Shown here piece by piece: positions 11,626 to 23,375 of a stretch of DNA of 64,000 nucleotides; position 1 is the stretch's first letter; the number at the start of each line of letters is the position of its first letter. This stretch comes from Paraphysoderma sedebokerense (lineage: Eukaryota > Blastocladiomycota > Physodermatomycetes > Physodermatales > Physodermataceae), in the NCBI GenBank assembly GCA_025602915.1, contig JAHLJZ010000016.1, positions 186,001 to 250,000 of the forward strand, written 5' to 3'. The translations under genes and the position numbers were made by a program. The notes beneath the pieces were generated by a model. That model searched no databases, was not told the DNA's origin, and saw nothing but the letters and a program-made list of their open reading frames with translations.

Positions 11626-13358
11626 ATGCCTCATCAAGTAGAAGAAACTTTTCATGGGATTGTAGAAAGTGTCGCAGATGCTTTTATCATAATTGAAGGT
11701 AAATTATATGCTCGGAATCTACTTCCCTGCCTATTGCCCATTTAATAACACTGCTCCTTCATTCCCTCAGCCGCTCGAGTAGGAGTACTACCTCGAGTCA
11801 CAAGACGACTGAACGAAGGAGAACGCAAGTTTATTCGTTCTGGTAAATATAAGCATTCTCTCCCAACTTATAGTTTTGATATACACAGCCATGAGGGATT
11901 TGTTCTTGAGTGCCTATTGGTGAAAACTGCGAACCGTGATAGTGACGATACCTTCAATTTTAGGATCAGTCTTCGTATGGGATGAAGAGGAAAGCGGTAT
12001 TTGCAGATGGACAGATGGAAGATGTAAGTCTGGTGTTAAATTTACGATTTCATCAAAAAGACTCATTACGGTCACGCACGATCCCTCTTCGCGGAAATGA
12101 ATTTCCCCGTGCTTCGGTCACCGGAGCCTTCGTCAAGTGTTTAAAGATGTGATGTCACTAACTCAAATGCTTGCAGGTTGGTCTTCTTCGAGGGTTGCCG
12201 CTGGTCATTTTATAGTCTATTGCGAGCAGCCCAAAGGACATTCGAAGAAGCGATTTGTTTCGACGGAAGAAGGAAAAACGAGGTTGCATAAGAAAGTGAT
12301 CTCCGTGGTTACACCAGATGACCGGAAATTGCACCTGGTGGCGTACTATGTTCCTCTTGATGTTGATCGAAATATATTGCAGTGCTTGTCTGCATTTCCA
12401 ACATTGAAAGACATTGGCATAAAAATACCATCAGGGTATTACACCCCGAAGCTAAACTCTCATCATTTTTTAATTCCCCCTACAACTTCTTCCAGTAATG
12501 GAAATAATGATGGTATGCGCTTAATTACTCTAGTCATACCGTATACCAACCACATTTTATTTTCCTACTGAATCTCTTCGTTTGAACTATCAAGGTGATT
12601 CAAGTTCATCCAGCTATCGATCCACCGATGTCATGTACGACTCGAAATATACATCTCCTTCTCCCACTCGATCGCATACCTTCACTGAAAATCACAGGGA
12701 TAAAATAAATTATGCACCGCCAACGTCTACTTTTGACTTCCCTCCAAACTCAACACAGCCGTATAAATTACCGTCCATCTCATCCCTCATCGTGGAGGGC
12801 AGCCTTCCGGTTCACCGTGAGGTCCGCGACAACTTCCAGCCTCGCAGTCGAATGTCGCTGCCTCCCACTTCATCCTCTAATACAAGGTTAGCGGGCCCTT
12901 CGTCGTCATTGCAACTCCCTCCGTTGCGAGTCGCCGCCTCCTCATTCGACCATGGCAAACCTCTGCGTGACATTGGATCTCCGACACATTCGAAGCCTCT
13001 GAATTTCCCCAATGAACCTGTTCGGTCAAGACCGCCGTCTTCTGTCTCCATCGGCTATCATCCATACTCTAGACCATTGCATCCATATCCTCCCAGCAGT
13101 CATGGTTCATCCATGACCCTGCATCCAGAGTCCAAGTCTTTGCACCGTTCTCCCGGTGGTCGTACCCGTCACCAACAATATCGATATGAAGACCAATCTC
13201 GTCAAGCACCCCCGCTGTTTCCTACCTCGAAATCGGAGCCTATACAGAAAGGTCACGTAACATATCACATCCCCAACGCTCCTTCAGCCAGAAACCAGAA
13301 GGCGGAAAATTTATCGGATTCTCAATTATTCGGGTACTCTAGGGGCGTTTCAATGTGA
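11626..13358 (+). CDS. WOPR-domain (Gti1/Pac2 family) transcription regulator
   Basis: WOPR proteins (Wor1, Ryp1, Gti1, Pac2) are fungus-specific DNA-binding regulators of morphology, conidiation and virulence. The N-terminal WOPR box A is assembled from four exons: ETFHGIVESVADAFIIIEAA, RVGVLPRVTRRLNEGERK, FIRSGSVFVWDEEESGICRW and TDGRCWSSSRVAAGHFIVYC. The exon joins keep frame exactly (for example GAA G/CC GCT). Box B follows as KKVISVVTPDDRKLHLVAYY with YVPLDV. A last exon (about 12593-13358) encodes a disordered Ser/Pro/His-rich tail (PPTSSSNTRLAGPSSSLQLP). Introns are near 11699-11771, 11842-11963, 12025-12176 and 12513-12592. The start ATG at 11626 sits only a few residues before the domain, as is usual for this family. 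Target genes cannot be inferred. Confidence 0.93.
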
Positions 13359-14043
13359 ACTCGATATAAAACTAAACCCATACTTGAAATCGTCTTGCGG
13401 CTGTTCACTGTACATAACTGGCGCATTCTAAATTGAATTATTGAATACGTTCGGGTCGTCAACTGTTTTATTAGAGAAATGTTTTGTATTATGAACTCCT
13501 TTGGACATGAAAGCTACGCTATGGAATTCTCCAAAGTTCGCTTTTGTAATACCCCATCCATTAAATTAATCCGTCGAATCTTGGACTGTCAAAAGGAACT
13601 ACGGAATAAAATCCGAAAATTAATACTTGCTCTTAACAATGGTCAGGTCGAATGAGAAAGAGACCATATGAGCGCATATCTAATTCCAGGAATCATTCAA
13701 TGAATACCGATAGATGACAGAGTGGACCTAATCATTATTGACAGCTCCACGGAGTAATCTAATCCGTTGGAGAAGCTATCTAAATGAAATACATCCTGAT
13801 TCTGCAATTAATTCAAATACAACTCAAATTCAATTCAAACCATAGGTCATGAATCAGCTATATATTTTAAACAACAACAACAAAACAAGAACTACAACTG
13901 TTCATAACGTCTAAGATTTTTCTCCTGCCCTGTAGGAATTGTTCAAGGTGGAACGACTCGCGTCGCCCGTGCCAAGAAAATATCCACAGTCAAAAAGTGA
14001 CTTCAACTTTAATATAACTCCAATGTTAACCAAAAACTTGAAA
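13359..14043. other. intergenic between WOPR gene and tRNA-Tyr
   Basis: No gene was seen. There is a locally AT-rich stretch with simple AATTCAAA repeats around 13806-13845 and a CAACAACAACAA tract near 13872. Confidence 0.4.
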
Positions 14044-14129
14044 TCCAACCAGCCGGAATCGAACCAGCGACATGATGATTACTTTAGACATACTACAGTC
14101 ATCCGCTCTTCCAACTGAGCTATGGTTGG
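14044..14129 (-). tRNA. tRNA-Tyr (GUA), with a 13-nt intron
   Basis: Read on the minus strand, the 5' acceptor strand CCAACCA pairs perfectly with TGGTTGG at the 3' end, followed by discriminator A. The D arm holds the A box (TAGCTCAGTTGGAAGAGCGG). The anticodon stem GATGA pairs with TCATC and the loop is C-T-G-T-A-G-A, with anticodon GTA. A 13-nt intron (TATGTCTAAAGTA) interrupts after position 37, as in nearly all eukaryotic tRNA-Tyr genes. The T arm is GCTGG-TTCGATT-CCGGC, the B box. Total length is 86 nt. It looks functional. Confidence 0.96.
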
Positions 14130-14693
14130 TACAGAATTGGTAGTGTTAGTTGTGGATTTGACGTTTAGTATAAGCTGATGCTACTTTACAGTGATTCGAA
14201 CGATTCTATGATAGAATTGAAAAGAATTGTGTGTTTTTGTGAGATGTTTCTTGCTTGAAGTTGAAAGCGGCCGAAATTTTGTTTTATTGAGATGGACGAT
14301 TATGTTTGATGGAGATTGAGTCAGATCACCCTCACTTTCCAACCTTTCCTTGGAATTGTAGACGGTGACTTCGCGGAAGGGTGCTCAAACAAAAATCATT
14401 TGGATTCGTGTTGAGTATAACCGAACTGATATCTCGGCAACACTATCATAATATGTTGAACTCTCTCCCGAGGCTTACCGAGAGGTTCACTATCGAAATG
14501 TTCTGAAGATCAATGGACTTGGCGCGGTAAATTGGAGAGCATATCGAAGGGTGACGTAAACTGGTTAAATGGTGATTGACAGTATAGTTACATTTGTACA
14601 TTTCATATATACTCTTACAATAATAATACGACATAACCGTTTCTCTCTGTCAAATGGTTTCTATTCCGACTACAATGACACGAGCTGACATCA
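14130..14693. other. intergenic between tRNA-Tyr and the MAU2 3' end
   Basis: No gene was seen. A 62-codon frame (14446-14634, minus) has no coding character. Confidence 0.4.
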
Positions 14694-17587
14694 CTACAAA
14701 TCGCTCATCAGATCACGCTCGCTTTCCAACATCCAATATTTTCGATCGTCGCCAGCTTCGCTTTTAGAGGAAGAAGAATGGGCAGTTATGGGCCATCCAG
14801 ACTGCTTTTGGAGAATATTTTCGAAATCAGATTGTAAGAGGGGAGTATACTTGTTCACAGATGTGAGATCTTTCGACATGGGAGTTTGCAAGTGCATTTC
14901 TATTCATTATTTTGGCATTAGGGAAGTATGAAATATGTTAGCGACAGATCGGCATCAAAGAACGACTGGGAGAATTTAAACAAGGTCACCTCGCAAAGTT
15001 TGGCCACAAGCCAATGCCAGTGGTTTCATATTCGATAACCGACTCGTAGTAAAAGACGAACTAAACATGTCTATTGACTTTTCGATACTAGAAGCTCGTA
15101 AAACTTCTCCGGCAATGCCAAGAGCGATAGCGAGAAGCGGTTTGTTCGAGTCGGCGGACTTGAGCGATCGAAGAAGAGATTTTCTATTCAGAGTTTGGGC
15201 CAAAGATGAAGTGACGGATGATCAGGCAATTAAAAATTAGTCAATGGAAAAAAGTAAAAAAATCATCGTCTAGTATATAGCAGCGACTACTTACTTTCTT
15301 TCATTAACACCAGTAAGAACAATTCCTTTGAACAGAAAGTATGCAGATTGCAAGTAGTTATAAGTTGGGTTGGTAGAGATATCTTCCAAGTGTTTTAACT
15401 TATCCAGTATCGATTGAATCTAACCGATATACAAAGAAACATACATCATTTTCGACCTCGAATAAGCTTATGGAGTGAAAAATCGCTTTTGAAAAGAAAT
15501 AGAATGGTATTATACCTTAACCATATCAGGAGGATCCCTTCCAAGTTCTATTTCAATAAGCGACAACGTTGAAACTATAACGAGTCGTTCATTATCATTA
15601 CGCTAAATGGTGACATAGTTATGTGAGAATTTTCCATCGCTATTCGTGCGAAAGTCAACGATCGGCACATACCTTCTGTACCGCCATGTGCCATTTCTCT
15701 GCTTGTTCTATCATTCCACAATCTTGACAGAACATTCCACAATGGACATATAGTTGGGTCTTACACTTTTCTAATGTTTCGGGATAAATAGATAAACAAG
15801 ATAACATAGCGTCGATGCTCTTCATTATGGGGCAAGTTAGTTCCTGAGACAAGAGCAGCAAATGCCAGGAAATATTAAACGGCAAAAAAACCTTCTGGGC
15901 ATCCTTAAGTTTTAATCTACATAGTTGAATATCAGTCATATGTCGAGTGAGTTGTAGATATACTTGAACATAAAAGTCTTTGCTAACTCTCGAGGAGGAA
16001 ACGACGTTACTGGGAGGTTGCAAACTAGCATCTCGCAAATTCTCTGTTGTTGTTAGTCAGGTCAGTGCTATTAACCGACTGGGTGAGGCCACTATCACAT
16101 AAGACATAAACAAACAAACCGATGACGAAATCCAATCCTTTCTCCAAAAATCTCTTTGATTTCTGCTCTTTATCGTTCGAGTCTAACTTGTACACTAATC
16201 CGGAAATTAAATAGACAATGGAATATATTTCATTCTTTTTCAGCCATTGAATGCCGATTTCCTCTTCCAAGGAGGCTGACTGTAATGGCGGAAGTAATGG
16301 GTTTTGCGATCGCTTGATTTTTATCTAAATTCAAGCAACCTCAATATTAGTTCTTTAACAATTGGCAAGGACAAGAAATAATCGATTACTTTTCCAATAC
16401 CAGTTACTGGATCCCAATCATCAAACTCTTTCCTTGATTCTACAAGTTCAAACAACATTTTAAGTCTTTCTTTGGCGTCTTTACATTTCACCCCGATCAG
16501 TGGTAAGATTCGAAGAATCGCGTAAAATACTCGAATAAAGAAACTTGACGCTGCGGTGATGTATCCACTGATTCCTGAGCTATCAGGCATTGCATCTGTC
16601 GCCTGCGAAGCACGGAAGAGGTCAGAGACTTCATTTAGAGTGTCCTCCGCGACTTTGAGGTCCTTAAATCTCAAACTGTGCTGTGCTTTCATCAGCAAGA
16701 AAACAACCTATTATAAAAAAGCTCAATAATTGAGTCCCAATGCCGACAACGGAGGACACCTACATGCATGGTTGCGTCTGAACGTTCTTTTGCCATCTGA
16801 ATAAGAGTTTTAAGGGCTTGTCGACAAGCTAAAGATTCATTCAAATCTTCGTGAATTTGTGCCATTCGTAACGTAAACCTATAGCACCAGATAGCGGACC
16901 CGAGTCTACAGAGAATCGGAGACTTTCAGTCAATATTGACGCACTTTGTGATTTACAAAAGCCAAAAAGGTAACATTACTGGTTCGTTTCCGCAATGGTA
17001 GTCTTTAGTAAGTGTAATACTTGTCTATGCTTCTCTAATTGCATAAGATGATCTATCTGAATATCAATAACTGAATATTTGTAATCATGATCCGGTATCT
17101 TTGGAATTATAAAGTTAATGACATTACAAGCGCCATAGTGGAACTCGCACCGAGGAACATACCCGGCGACTCAGGATCAGCTATATAATCAAAATAACAA
17201 ACAGTAATAGTATAATGGTAGAGTTATACAATTGATTTCTAAATGAGGCAGCAACAAGTAAAATCATCTTACCGCTTTCTGAAGATGTGCGTCTACGACA
17301 TTCAGGTTCTCGGTGTATTCCATTAGTGTCTTCGCGAGCATCAACCGTATTGCGACTTCTATTGACGGCTCTAAATCATTTCCGGCATTGAGAGCAGCCT
17401 CTAAACAACCTATGGCGGAAGTGGCATACTGTAATATAGGTGTTGTGGCGCTAGGATCTGTAGACAAAGTATTTTTATATGCATTCGCAACAGATAGATA
17501 GTGGGATGCGAGTTGGTAGAGGGCGATCGGGAGAGGAAGTTCAGACGACGGCATAGAACTGATCACAGGTTCCTCGGCTGCCATCAT
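14694..17587 (-). CDS. MAU2: cohesin loading factor Mau2/Scc4
   Basis: Mau2/Scc4 forms the kollerin complex with Scc2/Nipbl and loads cohesin on chromatin. The first exon (about 17272-17587) starts at ATG 17587 and reads ALYQLASHYLSVANAYKNTL, then AIGCLEAALNAGNDLEPSIE and RLMLAKTLMEYTENLNV, which is the TPR-like start of the Cohesin_load family (cluster of A, L and E residues plus the EYTEN block). Later exons encode helical repeats: QHSLRFKDLKVAEDTLNEVS (16321-16698), IGIQWLKKNEIYSIVYLISG (16025-16270) and VVSSSRVSKDFYVQVYLQLT (15655-16038), ending with exons at 14976-15203 and 14694-14897. About eight introns. The long frame could start further upstream at 17686, but residues before 17587 look untranslated. 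It shares a 170-bp divergent promoter with SNF8. The exact C-terminal exons are less certain. Confidence 0.85.
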
Positions 17588-17757
17588 ATTTTTAGTATAT
17601 TGGTTTGAGATTTCTTTTGGATATAATCTATGGGGAACAGTGCTGCAATTCGTGAAGGGATTCGTGAGAAAGAGAAATTCAATCATTCAGCCACCGTCCA
17701 CCTTCAGACAGAAGAGCCGCATCCATTCATAGAAGTCACACAACACAATTGTAAACC
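17588..17757. promoter_or_regulatory. 170-bp bidirectional promoter, MAU2/SNF8
   Basis: The start codons of MAU2 (minus, 17587) and SNF8 (plus, 17758) are only 170 bp apart and face away from each other, so both promoters must lie here or overlap the 5' exons. No clear TATA element was seen. Confidence 0.6.
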
Positions 17758-18958
17758 ATGAGGAGAAACATAGGAGTTGCTGGTCTTCATCGTCAAGTCC
17801 AGGCAAAGGTATTCTCTCTGCATTCCTCGCTTTTCGTCCCTTCTTCACCTTGTCGCGGTTGTACATATCTAAATTGCCCTTTTCACTCAATATTCAATAC
17901 GTACAGGCACAATTCAAGGAAGTTGGGAATAAATTGGCAACGGAGCAATTAGAACAGGTGTGTAATGAAATAGTTCCCCATTAAACAGCTCAGTTAATAA
18001 TTATCTGGCCGCTATCAACAGCTCAAATCCCAACTCGCCAAGTTCAAAGAACTGCTGCAAGAATTCGCAATCAAGCATAAGAAAGATATTAAGCGAGATC
18101 CACAATTTCGACTTCGATTCCAGCAGATGTGTAATAACATCGGAGTCGACCCTTTAGCTTGTAGGTTTTTAACTTGCAACTCTTTATCTTGGTGATGCAT
18201 AAATTGACCGCTCCGTTCAGCCAATAAAGGATTTTGGGCAGAAATGTTGGGAGTCGGTGACTTTTATTATGAGTTGGGTGTACAGATCATTGAAATATGT
18301 TTGGCCACACGAGCTAGTAATGGTGGACTCATGGACATAACTGATTTAAAGCTGAAGTTAGAACGAATGAGGAAAATGGGAACCGGGATCGATATCGATA
18401 TTAGCGAGTAAGTTCCTAAAATTTCGCAATTTCCTTTATTTAAATATTATAGGCTAATCCTATGTACAGGGACGATATAATTCGATCCATAAAAACGCTG
18501 AAACCTCTCGGGAATGGATTTGAGATAGTTACCATCGGCAACCGAAAAATGGTACAGTCTGTTCCAAAGGAGTTGAACACTGATTTAGGAGCTGTATTAG
18601 AACTTGCTCAGGTTAGTCCGCTTCTTGCTTAACTGTTGCATAGTTGCTGTTGCATACCGGTCATGACTGATCTTTCTAACTTTAATAATAAGTCGACAAA
18701 TGGTCGCGTCACTTTAAGGATGCTTCAGGAAAAGTTATCTTGGCTAGACGAACGTGGTAAAACCGCTTTGGTATGTTTGTATTCTCACTCACCAGTGTAT
18801 TACCTCGACCTAACTGTTGCCTCTTATTCTGAATATTATTGGCGTCTTGAACACTTTGTCCATTGTAGGAAACATTGTTAAGGGACGGCTTAGTTTGGAT
18901 AGATTTGCAAGATGGAGAGTACCCTAGTTACTGGGTTTCTAGTAGTAGCGAAATATAG
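17758..18958 (+). CDS. SNF8: ESCRT-II subunit Vps22/Snf8
   Basis: Snf8/Vps22 is the EAP30-family subunit of ESCRT-II, which sorts ubiquitinated membrane proteins into multivesicular bodies. Exon 1 reads [17 protein letters not shown], the canonical N-terminus. Further exons give [79 protein letters not shown] and [20 protein letters not shown], the winged-helix region. The protein ends with a Trp-rich winged helix [20 protein letters not shown] and stops at 18958. About six short introns. Length (about 250 residues) is normal for the family. No oddities. Confidence 0.95.
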
Positions 18959-20180
18959 TTAAAAGTAAATTATGTTTATTCTATACATCATTCCGAGTAT
19001 GCAAGTGATCTCCCCAGAAAAGATGTCACGTCAATATCGTCTAAAGAGAGATTCATCGTTTAAATCTTCCAGCCGTAACACGATTTACCACACCAAAATC
19101 ACGATCATTTTACAGTCGAGATGGCTTTGTCATTCTTCCAGTTTTCTCGTGTCACAAAACCCTTTTTTTCGTCTGATACATATCCCCAAGGGAACTAAAT
19201 GTAAAGTTTAAATGATCTTGCTTTACATATTGTGTATAGTTAAAAGTCCAGGATGAATCCGATTCAGAATCGCAAACATTCGGTTGTTATCGGAAATCAA
19301 GCGATTGACATATTTCAGTCGAAGGATTGTTACTATTCAAGAAACTTGAGTTCGCAAATCAGCAGAGATTGGTTGACAACGAAGTGTCTTCCGCTCTCAT
19401 TCACTTCAATCGTTGCCCACTGTCAAGCCGAATGCACCCGATACTTAAATAAATTAATTCATGGAGGAATATATCGAGAACTTTAATAGCCTTGCACAGA
19501 TGTTCCGATTCGTTTCGTTTTACATGCTTCTAAGCGATGCATACCGTTGTTCCTGCGTTTGTATACCACCCACTCGTACAAAATATATGTCTGCCGTTGC
19601 TCCCCGTCGTATTACTTATTAGCAATTAAGCGAGGGATGTGGGGAGTAGACACAAAAGGACAAGGGACGCTTGTGGCTTGGTGGACAGAATGCGTTCCGG
19701 GATGTTCCGCGACAAGGTTGGGCGAGTTTAAAAGTCTGCAGCGTCTGAAAAAGTTTGAATTTTCATACTCCTATCGTCACACCTTCTTCGTTGCCAAACA
19801 CATAAAAATTATTTTGATGACTCCACGGCATTGAACGCTCCCACAAGTATTCGACATCCCGATATTAATAATTTTACCGTCGGCATATTCTTTCGGTATT
19901 TTACCCGACGCATTCTTCTTTATAAACCCAGGGGTTTATCAAATGTCACAGTGAGACTATAACCGCTTCAAACGCTACCACAGTAATAGCATCTAATGCT
20001 CACATAGCACAAATACTCCTATCTGTCGTCATATATATTCTTATCTATTCCACTAGTTCGATATACGACACTCCAGCTCTACCATCATTTAATACCGTCA
20101 TTCAATACCCTTGTCTAGTTTATCGACATATCATTTGGAGCAACATTTTCTGAAATTTATTCAATTAGAGTTACATTGCA
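18959..20180. other. intergenic, 1.2 kb
   Basis: No convincing gene. A 77-codon frame (19253-19486, begins MNPIQNRKHSVVIGNQAIDI) and others nearby have no recognisable domain or splice context. The last 200 bases before the carrier gene are rich in T and C and probably form its promoter. Confidence 0.4.
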
Positions 20181-21768
20181 ATGGCTGCCGCAACGACTAC
20201 CACACATGCAAATATACAACCTCCGCAACCTGCTCAACTCAAAATAATAGCGGAACCAGCAAATGGCAAACCGAGATCCCTGTCAACTCTGCAAACATTC
20301 CTGATATCTTCTTTGGCTCCTTCTGTTGCTGTTGTATTCACAAATCCATTCGATACTGGTTCGTTGACATGCATCTTTCTATCAACAGCTGAAAGCAAAT
20401 TCCAATGGTGAATGCTGCACTCCAACCGCGATACTAATTTGTATCTTCGTTTCCTTAAATAGCTAAAGTGCGTTTACAATTGCAAGGTGAAATACTTAAA
20501 GCTGCCTCAAAATCAAAATCGACAGCTCTTCCTATGTCAAACCCCAAACCAATTCCTGTACCGACCCAAGTCTACAAAAACAATCTCGACTGCATGATAA
20601 AAACGTTTCAGCATGAAGGAGTAAAAGGACTACAAAAGGGTCTAACCCCCGCCATATGGAGAGAAGGAAGTAAAAATATGTTTAGATTAGGTCTCTTTGA
20701 TCCCATCATGAAAATATTGCATCCTAATTCGGACACTCCTCCCCCTGCTTGGAAGAGAATGGTCGGTGGAAGCATCTGCGGTGCTATGGGCGCTTTAGCT
20801 TGTTAGTTTCTATTTCTTACATGTGTTAGCTGCTTCCCTTCTTGGTTCCTTGATTCTTGGTTCCAACCTGGCTCCTTGATTTTTAGATTTTGAGCTATTG
20901 AACTTGGTTGTTTTGCTGACATATGTTGTGTTGACTTCTTCTAGGTAACCCTTTCGAACTTGTCAAAACTCGATTGCAATCTGCTGCACATTCGTCTCTC
21001 GCTGTCGGTCATCAACACAATTATACCGGTGTTGTCAACGGTTTATCCAGCATCGTTAGAAAAGACGGTTTCTTAGGACTCTACCGTGGCTCAATAATGT
21101 CCGTGTGTCGATCTATCATCGGATCCGGGGTCAATTTATCGTCATATCACATCCTGAAAGACTACCTCATAATAAAACACAATTGGAGAGATGATGTTTG
21201 GTGTGATATGGTTGCAGGCTTGGCGAGCGGATTGGCTAGCGTTATTGCTATGAATCCTGTTGATGTGTTAAGAACACGGTATTATAACCAGCCGTATGAA
21301 GGTAAAAGAGGGATGCTATACGATAGTGGAATTGACTGTGCAAGGAAAGTGGTGTCGAATGAAGGCTGGGGTGCATTGTACAAAGGATTTTGGAGTCACT
21401 TCATGAGAATTGGTCCGCATTTTTGCTGTGAGTATATGTTCTTACTCGACTCGTTTGTCTTATCCCATTTATTTATCAATCTATGGCGCAAATGGAACCT
21501 TCGCTAATCATTGCCTTATCTCTCTTATCTATTTGTCCTTAATTTTATAGTGACTTTTGTATTCTTGGGAATATTCCGTCGTGGATTATTACAATATTAC
21601 GACAACCAAGGTACGATATCGGTAGCTACTCCTCCATCTTCAACTTCCCCAGTTTCAGCTTCAAATGTCAGTACAGGCAATTCTGGTGGTAGTTATAGTA
21701 GTAATAGCACTTCTTCGAACGCTATACGTACCGTTTCGTCTGTTGTATCACTTTCCAAAAAGCTGTAG
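20181..21768 (+). CDS. OAC1: mitochondrial oxaloacetate/sulfate carrier, Oac1 type
   Basis: Member of the mitochondrial carrier family (SLC25), inner membrane. The three family signatures are present and in order: NPFDTAKVRLQLQ (repeat 1, split by an intron after GAT ACT G), NPFELVKTRLQ (repeat 2, split after ALAC) and NPVDVLRTRYYNQP (repeat 3). The half-signatures GVKGLQKGLTPAIWREGSKN, GFLGLYRGSIMSVCRSI and GWGALYKGFWSHFMRIGPHF match Oac1/SLC25A34-35 more closely than other carriers. Substrate assignment is by overall resemblance only. The N-terminus has a short Thr/Pro-rich leader. The C-terminus carries an unusual Ser/Thr/Asn-rich tail of about 50 residues (SASNVSTGNSGGSYSSNSTS) not normally present. 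Introns are near 20358-20461, 20803-20944 and 21427-21550. Confidence 0.88.
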
Positions 21769-22141
21769 ATTAGGATGGAACAAGAGATGTATGTAGAAAA
21801 GTAAAAAGATAGGATCATGTTGTTAGATATAGGGAACTTTGCATTACTTGCCTGTGGTTATTTGTAACATTGTAGCACATTTAAAACTTGTGTTTGGGGT
21901 GTCAAGTCCGTTTTGAACCTTCATTTCGTTTGATAATTGGAGCTCACAAATCTTTCTTTTCTTTTGTGTCTCTATTGGTTATCTTTATCGTCGCTCTTTC
22001 ATTCCTTCAATATCATTCTTCTCGGTGCTGTGTCGTTGTTGTTATGCTGAATCGCCGCGCATTCGGTGACGATTGAACGATTGATCGCGCATTATCTCCC
22101 GCCACTCGCCCTACGTTGATTTTCGCATCATCCGTTTTTCG
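21769..22141 (+). promoter_or_regulatory. intergenic and leader of the EF-hand gene
   Basis: Contains the 3' end of the carrier gene and a C/T-rich stretch before the EF-hand gene. An upstream frame begins ATGCTGAATCGCCGC near 22043 and encodes ten residues (MLNRRAFGDD). A second one, at 22142, is listed separately. Confidence 0.45.
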
Positions 22142-22177
22142 ATGGCTATCGCTTCCGATTTATCCATTAAGACATGA
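22142..22177 (+). CDS. 11-codon upstream ORF overlapping the EF-hand start
   Basis: ATG at 22142 opens MAIASDLSIKT and ends with TGA at 22175-22177. The TGA overlaps the ATG (22174-22176) of the EF-hand gene in the tetranucleotide ATGA. This geometry is that of termination-reinitiation, so the uORF may control translation of the EF-hand protein. That role is inference. An alternative is that transcription starts downstream of 22142. Confidence 0.5.
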   Translation: MAIASDLSIKT

Positions 22178-22869
22178 AACAAGCATTTACGACCTTCGAC
22201 TTGAATGGAGATAAAAGAATTTCCGTGTCTGAATTGGCTACTGTGTTGAAGCAATTAATTCCAATGAGTACGCTGCATTCATTAGAATTAAAAAATGGTA
22301 TCGCCGGTGTGGAGAACTCAGGGGACAAAAAAGAAGGAAGTGCATATGAGCAGGTGATACAGAATTACGTAAAACGCTTGTTCGATGCTGCCAACAATCA
22401 GGGCACAGAAAGCAGCGACGGGAAATCGTCCGCGATCATCAAAGATGATGGAACGGCAAGATCAACCTCGACTCGAGATCAATCTACTACCGCTGGAGAT
22501 ACTCAAGGCGGATATATCAGCTATCCACAGTTCCGTCGCGTTACCCAAGAACTTCGTTCGCTTCTTCGAGAACGATCTATTCGAACAGTTTTTGATCAGT
22601 TTGATCAATCTCGATCAGGGTTTATTTCCTCCGTGGATTTAACTTATGTCGTCAAACAAGTTGTGCCGCGACATTCAATGATGGATGAAACGGAGTATGA
22701 TCAGATGATTGAAAAGAATGTTGCTGTTTTGATGAAGTTTGCGGACTTGAATAACGATGGCAAGATTGATTGGGAGGAGTTTTTGAAAGTGATGGAAAAA
22801 GTGGAAGACGTGAAGGTGAACAAAGTTGTGCAGGGATGGGCAAGGGTCAGTGGGGCGCGAATTTTATGA
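22174..22869 (+). CDS. EF-hand calcium-binding protein, calmodulin-like
   Basis: A 231-residue single-exon protein with calmodulin-fold halves. EF1 is FTTFDLNGDKRISVSELATV, with a good loop DLNGDKRISVSE. The second hand is degenerate (GDTQGGYISYPQF). EF3 (FDQFDQSRSGFISSVDL) has lost some acidic ligands. EF4 is canonical (DLNNDGKIDWEE). A long Ser/Thr/Asp-rich linker (about residues 55-110) separates EF1 and EF2, which calmodulin and centrin lack. It therefore probably binds one or two Ca2+ ions and is not calmodulin itself; calcineurin B-like and centrin-like origins are both possible. The first in-frame ATG lies right at the EF1 helix, so the protein has almost no N-terminal extension. Confidence 0.75.
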   Translation: MKQAFTTFDLNGDKRISVSELATVLKQLIPMSTLHSLELKNGIAGVENSGDKKEGSAYEQVIQNYVKRLFDAANNQGTESSDGKSSAIIKDDGTARSTSTRDQSTTAGDTQGGYISYPQFRRVTQELRSLLRERSIRTVFDQFDQSRSGFISSVDLTYVVKQVVPRHSMMDETEYDQMIEKNVAVLMKFADLNNDGKIDWEEFLKVMEKVEDVKVNKVVQGWARVSGARIL

Positions 22870-23375
22870 CGATGAAGTGGTAAATTATGTGGTAGGTTTC
22901 TGGACAAAATAGAGTTGAAAAAGGATTGTATGACGGGGATGAGACTGCGAATGGACGTTGTTTGTATTATAGGTGACGCTCTTTCATCAGTAAAGTATTT
23001 ATTTGTCGAAAGATATACGCGGATCTCATTAAAAATGCATGTAGCTTTAATTTTGTTACATGGAATTCAAGTGGTTATGCTGCTTGAATGCTGAGATACT
23101 GCCGGTGAACCGAGAATGACCAGCAGCAGTGAACGGGTGAACAGACTTTGGCTGGTTGGCTGCGGCGGCGGGATTGTAGTCACGTGATTAGCTGCCGATC
23201 TGTTCCGGGAGCGACGGAGTGAGGCTGGACACTCCACACCACTCGGATAGCTTATTTTGGACATCACACACATTCGGAAATACATCCACAACTGTAATTG
23301 AAACAGCGACATACTCTCTCCGTCGGTGCATCCATCCCGTCTATCCGTAGCCGCATCTCTGCAACCGTCACTCAA
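22870..23375. promoter_or_regulatory. intergenic, bHLH gene upstream region
   Basis: About 500 bp, no gene seen. Contains TCACGTGA at about 23181-23188, an E-box palindrome (CACGTG) roughly 190 bp before the bHLH start. Class B bHLH factors bind this motif, so autoregulation is possible, as an inference from motif identity only. Confidence 0.45.
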
